From Paroedura picta (Eukaryota; Chordata; Lepidosauria; Squamata; Gekkonidae): a stretch of 64,000 bases of DNA. The notes under the pieces were generated by a model that saw only the letters and a program-made list of their open reading frames with translations, was not told the DNA's origin and searched no databases. Of this stretch, positions 58,801 to 64,000 are shown one piece after another. Where the stretch lies: positions 42,256,941 through 42,320,940 of the forward strand of contig NC_135378.1 of the NCBI RefSeq assembly GCF_049243985.1. The letters run 5' to 3'. Both the position numbers and the translations under genes were made by a program. Each line of letters opens with the position of its first letter. Position 1 is the first letter of the stretch.

Positions 58801-61800
58801 ATGCAAATACATGTTTTATTTCCAAATTCAAGCTCCTGTCTGTGTATCTATTTAGCAGGACTGGCAAGCAAGGCCTCTCAAACCTCACATTCTATCAGTA
58901 TCAAAGTTTGTTTTATTCCAGCTATCCTTAGCAATAGGCATTGTTTTAGACATGCTGCAACCAGAAATACCAGGTGTTCCAGGAACAGCATGGAGGTGTA
59001 CACTACAAGTCCTTGGATAATTTCCCTGCTACACGGATAGGTTAGTAATAGTTTCAGGTAAAAGGAATTAATGTAAAATACATCATGCTATTCCGGTTGT
59101 AAAAATTCAATTTCAGCACTCAGTAATCATAACAACTTAATTTTTATAGTCCACCCTTCCCAACTGGCTCAGAGTAATTAAGACTATGCTCTTGATACAT
59201 GTATCAGAACCATGAATCAGAGTTCACCTGAATGTTTTCACATTCAAACCTCTTCCCTGAAATCACAAACTAATTATATATATTTTTCTCAGTTTACAAA
59301 GCAGTTTAAAAGTGCATGTGTCTGTGTGGAGATGGCAGTGTGAAGATAGTGAATATCAAGGTAACTACAAGACATGCCATACCAGACCCACTGAAAAAGC
59401 AGCTTCTTAGAGCAGTCTTATTTTAAGATTGCAATTTTTGGGACTTACATGTAACCCTATGGAGGGAAATAGCAAGGTCCAAATTTATTATGAATTCTGA
59501 TTTATCTGAAAATAACATATTTGAATGTTCTTTTTCCACAGTCCTGAGGACTAGGAATTCTGCTTTAAAAGTCAAAACTGGGATTGGCAGAAAGTCAGAT
59601 TTCAATATGCACAACATGTATTGCCAAGTATGTGCTGCTGACTTTTTCCCTGCTACAGTTGTTTCATAGTAGTGTATGAATGCTAACGGGACACTGATTT
59701 CTGTGAGGGGGACAACATTTTTATATTCAATTGTCCAAAGCTTCATAATTTCTTGGGAATATTTTGGAATGTTAGTGAACATACCAGAAGTTAGGATAAA
59801 GTAATATCTAGAATTTCATAAACTCACATTAAAATAATACACATAAATTAAAATAATTCTGGTTGCAAGGTTAGTAAATCATAGCAGAACCACAGCTTTG
59901 CTAGTTTAGAGTGGGAGAATGCAAAAAATCTCAGCACTTTCTAGGCAAACACGTTTTATCAATCATGAAGCAAAGAAAATGGATTGGCTGTGTGTGTATG
60001 TGGGGGGGGGGGGGGACAAAAACAAAAGCAAGAAGATAATTTCCCAAACAAAATTGTTTGGAGTATTCAGGTAGCAGATTTCTACATTATACATTTTCTT
60101 TCACTAAATCTCCATCTACCATATTTTCATTTATAAAATCAACTGGCTGGGCAGGAAAAAGCAATACCTTGTTTAACTCATTCCTCCAGCTAGCAACAGC
60201 TGTATACATGCATGGAGACCAACTGCTTTAGACTGGAATAACTCTGCACAGGACAGCAGTGTTGAGTATCTGATTCATAAAAAGCATGCTAGCCAATTTA
60301 TGAAGCTATATCAGAAGCAGCTCACATATTTTGTTGAACATGAACATCCATCCTACAGTTTTCTTAGAGTGCTAAGTATGTGGCAGAGAGGTGCAAAAGA
60401 AGTTAGTAAGGCTGCATTAGAAGAGCTGGACTATGAATTAGTGAAAAGAATGATCCCCCTTAGCAGAGCGTCTGCTTTCATTAGCAATGGCTTAAAAACC
60501 AGCAGAGTTCATGCAAGTATTTAATAGTTCAGTACACCCTTAAGAAAAGGAGAAATGGGTAAGTGGTTTAGTGATTACCGATACGGTTCAGTTTTTGTCT
60601 TTCTCATTGCCTTCTCACGTTTGGTCAAGGGCACCCTCTTCCAGAGCATACTCCAATCCCATGCTCCTCTAGCATACCCATCTTCGTCACCACCCCCTTG
60701 GGGTACAATCTGATAAGTGTTGCCATCTATGACATCTATAAGCGGCACAGTACATGTGGTTCTGCAGGATTATGGTGGTGGTGAGGATGAGAGCAGGTAC
60801 ATGGCACATTTAAACGAGTCATGGTTCATGGAAAAGAAAGGGGGAAAAAATGAAAGGATTTAGATAAGCATGAGTTATAAGAACCGCGGAAGGAAAACAG
60901 CATTCTTTACCGATATGGCTCAGTTTTATATTTTCTTTTTGCCTTTTCCTTGTGGCTTAATGGGATGCGTTTCCACAGCAAGCTCCAGTCCCAGGCCCCT
61001 CTGGCAAAGCCATCTTCATCCCCACCTTGCTGTGGCTCAATGGAATAGTCATTCCCATCTATGTAATCTATTAGAGGCACAGTACATGTCGTTCTGAAAC
61101 ATCCACAGGAGGGGAAGAGACAAGGTTTAACTGTCTAATCTAATCAGTCAGTTGCTATCGTTCTTACTTCATTCTAACTAGAATAATACACTGCAAAAAA
61201 TGTGCTGCTGTTGTTACAAAAGGATGTGGGGGGAGCATGATGAACTTATAAACTATTACTTTTATGGTAAAAGCAGAAATGGCAATGTCCCTCTATTTCT
61301 TCCTTTATAAATGTTTTTTTCCTGGTGGCATGTTGTCAAAAGGAATGATGGAAGCCACATATTTCGTCTTTTAGAAAGATATTTTTGGATAGCTAAGACC
61401 AATATGGTGGTTACTTCCTCCAGTGAGGAGGAGGGAAGGAAGGAGTGAAAGACTTCTTTTTAGATTGGGGGGAAAAGCCTCAGCTTGTACTATTACGTGT
61501 TCTCAGTCTGATTAGTAGCTAAAGAATAATACCCTGCTTAAACTTTCCCAAAATCTAGCATATGCAAATAAAAAGGTGGCCTGCAAGCACACAATAAGCA
61601 GAGTGTTATTACCTGTCTTTAGATATAGGAGCTATTAGTGGTCCATACCAGTTTACTGCCACCTCACAGTGGGCATCAAGGTAAATCAAAACCTTTAAAA
61701 CAAACAGGAAAGGAGATTTCAACTCAGTTGAGATTTCCTTACTCAGGACAGACTGATTTACTTGAGCATTTATCGCTTTTCTTAAACAAAGGAAACCCAG

Positions 61801-62451
61801 ATCCCCAAATTTTTCAAACCTATGGGAACTTTTAGAATTCTGAGACAGGGTGGTAAGCAGAACCAAAAATGGCAGTTTCAGGAGGTGTAGCCAATAAAAA
61901 TAACTGATCCAACCACAGAATGTCAGGGGGTGAAGACATACAAAACTCTAATAGTAACTCTTCCAACATTTTAGGCAGAATCTTGGTTTAACTGGATGCC
62001 AGTAATAAAGTGAAGACCCTTGTGCTGTGGTAACAGCAACTACTGAGGCAAAAATAATCTTCACAGCCAATCAGGAGGCTTGCTGGGCAAAAGCCCCAGC
62101 TGTCCCGGCCCACTTTCTAAAAACATGTGACAGGTGCCAGCAAACGTGTTAGGGGGTGCAACACTGCCCCTGGGTGCACCACGCTGGGCATCCCTGCTAT
62201 ACAACATTGTGCAATGTAAATAGCAGTTACTGACACAATCAATGGTTTTAAGATCTGTTCAAAGCAAAATCCGGACAATAGAGGGGGGAAAAAGGTTTTT
62301 ATTTAGCAAATATTTTCTACCTGTCCAAGTTTAGCCTTCTGGGCTCCAATGCTTCTAGCTTGAATTAAACCTTCTCTCCTTTCATTTCGAAAAATCTTTA
62401 CAAGGCCATTCCACTGCTTAATATACTCCTCTAGTCTCTCTTTTAAGTGTG
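49753..62451 (-). CDS. GALNT7: GALNT7 (3' part), polypeptide N-acetylgalactosaminyltransferase 7
   Basis: Golgi type II membrane enzyme of family GT27 that adds GalNAc to Ser/Thr, preferring peptides already carrying GalNAc. The window holds about 405 C-terminal residues (human total 657); the transmembrane and stem exons lie beyond 64000. Exons in transcript order: 62451-62321, 61692-61613, 61093-60911 or 60761-60579 (alternatives), 57718-57601, 56752-56630, 55645-55427, 54295-54197, 53081-52953, 49890-49753. The metal-binding DXH motif (LDAHCE), the Gal/GalNAc-T motif (WGGEN) and a ricin-type lectin domain are visible, ending EMNNILSV (human EMNNIHSV). It is convergent with HMGB2. Confidence 0.97.
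50204..50362 (+). mobile_element. Two tRNA-derived SINE heads in tandem (GALNT7 intron)
   Basis: First head 50204-50279: GTGGTGTCATGGTTAGAG with B box GGGTTTGAATCCCC. Second head 50283-50362: AGCCAGCTTGGTGTAGTGGT with B box GGTCTGATTCTCC. Bodies are missing or diverged. Confidence 0.65.
50508..51290 (+). repeat. Unclassified ~600-bp interspersed repeat, copy 2
   Basis: Partner of 34868-35480 in the same orientation. It contains an extra block of about 180 bp with GGCTTTGGCAATGAGGGAGA and similar tandem-like units (CTCCCAGGCTTTGC...). At about 51300 the sequence passes into a truncated GTTTGCCAGC MITE start, as copy 1 does at 35504. Confidence 0.7.
51735..52019 (-). mobile_element. tRNA-derived squamate SINE, near full length
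   Basis: Minus strand: head AGAGCCAGCATGGTGTAGTG, TTAAGAGCGGTGGCTTCTAA, B box GGTTTGATTCCCC, body CACTTACCTCACAGGGTGTC and end GAGTATAAAAACCAACTCAT. Confidence 0.8.
52022..52305 (+). mobile_element. Two 5'-truncated tRNA-SINE fragments, sense
   Basis: 52022-52195 holds GTGGGTGACCTTGGGCAGTT, CTACCTCACAGGGCATCATT and AAGCTACTTTGAGATGCC. 52196-52305 repeats the CCCAGCCTAACCTACCTGTC and GGTTGTTGTGAGG-type blocks. With the copy at 51735 they make a head-to-head SINE cluster. Confidence 0.6.
52330..52560 (+). mobile_element. L2/CR1-like LINE 3' tail
   Basis: TTGTGAACCTCCATGAGACA, GTGAGTGGTGGTATATAAAT and an A/T-rich TAAATAAATAAA tail fit this 3'-end class. Confidence 0.55.
52953..53081 (-). CDS. 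GALNT7: GALNT7 exon (ricin lectin, second repeat)
   Basis: Acceptor GGTATAG, donor AAG|GTATCT. Encodes 43 residues: [43 protein letters not shown]. Confidence 0.96.
53146..53365 (-). mobile_element. CR1 LINE 3' end (GALNT7 intron)
   Basis: The CR1 3' terminus with its short repeat AATCATAGAATCATAGA, then GTTGGAAGGGGCCATTCAGG, CTAGTCCAACCCCCTGCTCA and TTGCTTGAAGACTGCCAGTG, reading toward ORF2 at 53365. Orientation follows the GALNT7 strand. Confidence 0.85.
54197..54295 (-). CDS. GALNT7: GALNT7 exon (start of ricin lectin domain)
   Basis: Acceptor ATTCCAG, donor CAA|GTAAGTT. Encodes 33 residues: [33 protein letters not shown]. Human has K in place of H at MGHTN. Confidence 0.96.
54951..55037. 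repeat. Short palindromic CAATCCTA repeat
   Basis: AGTACAATCCTAAATAGAAT at one end and TCTTAGGATTGCAC at the other, with CCACTGAAGTCAACTGGGCG in the middle. Confidence 0.65.
55427..55645 (-). CDS. GALNT7: GALNT7 exon (end of catalytic domain)
   Basis: Acceptor ATTTACAG, donor GAG|GTAAAT. Encodes 73 residues from [20 protein letters not shown] to [10 protein letters not shown] (TAA/TAG)n microsatellite lies just upstream, at about 55646-55676, and overlaps the polypyrimidine region of the acceptor. Confidence 0.96.
56216..56298. repeat. Short palindromic CAATCCTA repeat
   Basis: TTCAATCCTATGTACATTTA on one side and GAGTACAGGATTGCAG on the other, with GGGAGTAAGGCCCACTAATG between. It abuts the LINE fragment at 56325. 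Confidence 0.7.
56325..56615 (+). mobile_element. L2-like LINE 3' end (antisense in GALNT7 intron)
   Basis: GGGCTAGTAAGACGGAGCTC and TTCCGCCAGGCATATGG match the 3' ORF2/UTR junction of squamate L2 elements. The element ends in (ATCA)n and (AATAAA)-like repeats at 56583-56615, about 14 bp from the splice donor of the neighbouring exon. Confidence 0.75.
56630..56752 (-). CDS. GALNT7: GALNT7 exon (after the Gal/GalNAc-T motif)
   Basis: Acceptor TTTGCAG, donor AAA|GTGCGA, which is weak. Encodes 41 residues: [41 protein letters not shown]. The [10 protein letters not shown] block is the flexible catalytic loop region in GALNT enzymes. It is flanked closely by mobile elements on both sides. Confidence 0.95.
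56804..57265. mobile_element. hAT MITE with exact 8-bp target duplication (GALNT7 intron)
   Basis: Ends TAGCCATTATCAACCTTTTT and CCCCTGCTGAGAATGGCTG are inverted repeats. GTTTAGAA flanks both sides exactly (56796-56803 and 57266-57273). The interior includes CTGTGGCCCCCTTCAAATGG. It lies 49 bp upstream of the next GALNT7 acceptor. Confidence 0.88.
57601..57718 (-). CDS. GALNT7: GALNT7 exon with Gal/GalNAc-T motif
   Basis: Acceptor CTCCTAG, donor AAG|GTAAAC. The first base completes a split Arg codon (CG|A). Encodes [44 protein letters not shown] contributes to the active site in this family. Confidence 0.96.
57719..60578 (-). other. GALNT7: GALNT7 intron
   Basis: Intron of 2,860 bp, AT-rich. 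It contains a weak minus-strand L2-like tail near 59130-59190 (AGTCCACCCTTCCCAACTGG) and a G-run at 60001-60015. Short open frames are unsupported. Confidence 0.7.
60579..60761 (-). CDS. GALNT7: GALNT7 alternative exon A (downstream copy)
   Basis: Acceptor CCTGCAG, donor CG|GTAATC; 183 bp with the same phases as exon B. Encodes [60 protein letters not shown] plus a split Arg. This version is the closer to the human reference GALNT7 that I remember ([20 protein letters not shown]). It covers the segment between DXH and WGGEN, including AWDW, which aligns with the acceptor-pocket residues F280 and W282 of GALNT2. Confidence 0.95.
60911..61093 (-). CDS. GALNT7: GALNT7 alternative exon B (upstream copy)
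   Basis: Acceptor GTTTCAG, donor CG|GTAAAG; 183 bp. Encodes [60 protein letters not shown] plus a split Arg. It differs from exon A at 13 of 61 residues with no gap. Identical length, phases and ends and a gap of only 149 bp point to an exon duplication used alternatively. The open frame and good splice sites argue against a dead copy. Confidence 0.93.
61613..61692 (-). CDS. GALNT7: GALNT7 exon with DXH motif
   Basis: Acceptor TTTAAAG, donor AG|GTAATA. Encodes [26 protein letters not shown] and the first two bases of Arg. D-A-H is the manganese/UDP binding motif. Confidence 0.96.
61798..62196. mobile_element. hAT-type MITE (GALNT7 intron)
   Basis: Left end CAGATCCCCAAATTTTTC, right end CACGCTGGGCATCCCTG. 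Interior GGAACTTTTAGAATTCTGAG and AAAATGGCAGTTTCAGGAGG match 12945 and 39436. No clear target duplication. Confidence 0.6.
62321..62451 (-). CDS. GALNT7: GALNT7 exon (N-terminal part of catalytic domain)
   Basis: Acceptor ATTTGATAG, donor CAG|GTAGAA. Starts with two bases of a split codon, then [43 protein letters not shown]. It is the most 5' GALNT7 exon in this window. Confidence 0.95.
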
Positions 62452-63527
62452 CTATCAAATAATAAAAAGAAGTTTTCATGTATGTTACAAATTATATTGC
62501 TTTGTGCTTACAATACAATAAATATGAATTGACTAAATATGGAGATTTTGCAGACACCGAGGATCTTAAATAATCATTGTTTGATGTACTGGACAATGAC
62601 AACTGCAAGCTAACTTAACAGTCACTTCCACATTTTACTTTATAAAAGCCATACTGGGGGATGCAAGATACATGTGTCTTTACCATATTGGAAAGGTCAG
62701 ACCTGAGAATGTGACTGGAGAGACACAGGTCTCATGCTTGCACCTGTCCCCTTCAGTCATTTTTCAGACACTTCCTCCACCAAGCTTTAAAGCACACATA
62801 TGAAAATGTAACAGAAGTTGCCTTTATGGCAAGTGCCAAGTCTTTTCTGCGTGCACCATAGCCCTGTGAACCAGTCACTGCAGACAGTGGGGAAATTCAC
62901 AGCTGCTCTGACATGCCAAAAATAAATTCAATCAAGACTTTTAACTTGTATAATGAAATGCCAACATTTACTGGCAACAAAATCCAGGAGTTGGTGCAGA
63001 AGATGAAGCATTTGCATCGCTCAATAAATATGAGTAACGTCTGAATTGAAAGGCAGATGAGAGGGCAGAGAAGATCCAGAAGTACCGTCAATAGCTCTCC
63101 ATTCCAAATACAACATGGAATACTGTACAGGCTGACATTGCTTACAGTATATTTAGACCTGGTAGTCTGCTGCATCTTGTGCACCTGCCCTAGTACCCTT
63201 TATTCACTATATCTATCTAATGACACATTATAAAGGTGCCCATCTGGGTAGCTGCTATTATGAATTCTTGTGCCCTTCTCTTCAACATTTTTAACAATTA
63301 TTTCTCATGATTTAGGCCAATGAGGCTTGTTTATAGTCAAAAGAAACACTGTCTGAAATAAAACCTGTTCCACTAAACAAAAGCAAAAATGGTCAGTAAA
63401 ATGTGATGGCCAGAAAGATAGCAACAACACAATGTTTCTGGGACTTGGGAGTATCCCCACAGGAATGTTCTCTCTACACCAACTTTTATGGTACAAATGG
63501 CTTTAAGTTTGCAAATTTGCCCTCCTA
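62452..63527 (-). other. GALNT7: GALNT7 intron, nothing recognised
   Basis: Intronic DNA running to the right edge, interrupted by the SINE at 63528. No exon of GALNT7 could be found here. Confidence 0.65.
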
Positions 63528-63810
63528 AAAGGTAAAGGTAAAGGTATCCCCTGTGCAAGCACCGAGTCATGTCTGACCCTTGGGGTGACGCCCTCTAGCG
63601 TTTTCATGGCAGACTCAGTACATGGTGGTTTGCCAGTGCCTTCCCCAGTCATTACCGTTTACCCCCCAGCAAGCTGGGTCCTCATTTTACCGACCTCGGA
63701 AGGATGGAAGGCTGAGTCAACCTTGAGCCGGCTGCTGGGATTGAACTCCCAGCCTCATGGGCAAAGCTTTCAGACGGCTGCCTTACCACTCTGCGCCACA
63801 AGAGGCTCTA
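63528..63810 (-). mobile_element. Sauria SINE, near full length with 10-bp target duplication
   Basis: Minus strand: head AGAGCCTCTTGTGGCGCAGA, B box GGGAGTTCAATCCC, end GGGGATACCTTTACCTTTAC. TGCCCTCCTA is duplicated exactly at 63518-63527 and 63811-63820. It is the best-preserved of the four copies. Confidence 0.93.
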
Positions 63811-63820
63811 TGCCCTCCTA

Positions 63821-64000
63821 TACCCCTACAAACTAGGCATGGCCCACAGTAAATCCCCAAACTTAAGATGAAATAGTTAAAATTTGCACTTAAGCATTAT
63901 ATACTCAGACTAATCTGCTAGTTAAGGCTTCTCCATCTTCTAAAGTTCAAGTTTGGGGATTTCAGCTCCTGCTCACCCAACCACGGAACTAGTTTGACTG
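63821..64000. other. GALNT7 intron, right edge
   Basis: Short unique stretch; nothing recognised. Confidence 0.5.

Noticed and set aside
59423-59782. 119-codon minus-strand frame in a GALNT7 intron
   Set aside because: On the GALNT7 strand but without matching phase, flanking splice sites or homology to GALNT7; not an exon.
60911-61093. GALNT7 exon B considered as a dead duplicate
   Set aside because: Frame is open, phases and splice sites are intact, and differences are spread as amino-acid replacements without damage.
29670-63810. tRNA-like segments with A and B boxes
   Set aside because: Each is the head of a Sauria-type or other tRNA-derived SINE, lacks a proper cloverleaf 3' half and continues into SINE body; not tRNA genes.

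Overview
The window is vertebrate nuclear DNA, most likely from a squamate reptile (lizard, possibly gecko-like). The genes have spliced vertebrate structures with 79 to 93 bp of intron context readable at every junction. The repeats are typical of squamates: Sauria-type SINEs with an ACCTTT tail, a 5S-rRNA-derived SINE, several tRNA-headed SINEs, a BovB/RTE LINE, CR1 and L2-like LINEs, and many hAT-type MITEs. Species level is inference.

Layout. 1-8.3 kb: an old L2-like LINE split by a young Ty3/Gypsy (sushi-like chromovirus) element at 810-7728, minus strand, with two LTRs that read as identical and a 5-bp target duplication. 9.4-11.2 kb: SCRG1, plus strand. 17.5-22.6 kb: SAP30, minus strand, 4 exons, with a CpG island over exon 1. 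23.8-36 kb: intergenic DNA filled with BovB, Sauria SINEs, MITEs, CR1 and L2 pieces. 36.5-40.4 kb: HMGB2, plus strand, one non-coding and four coding exons, behind a CCAAT-rich CpG-island promoter. 40.4-47 kb: intergenic DNA with a large hAT-like element that carries two minisatellites. 47-64 kb: the 3' part of GALNT7, minus strand, with 10 coding exons including a pair of homologous 183-bp exons that look mutually exclusive. The 5' exons of GALNT7 lie beyond the right edge.

The gene order SCRG1-SAP30-HMGB2-GALNT7, with these orientations, matches the human 4q34 block as I recall it, which supports calling the HMG-box gene HMGB2 rather than HMGB1 or HMGB3. The four genes do not form a pathway: SAP30 is a corepressor subunit, HMGB2 a chromatin architectural protein, GALNT7 a Golgi glycosyltransferase, and SCRG1 a small secreted protein. 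The most interesting host feature is the duplicated GALNT7 exon. The most interesting mobile element is the young Gypsy copy. I saw no CRISPR array, rRNA gene or free-standing tRNA gene.
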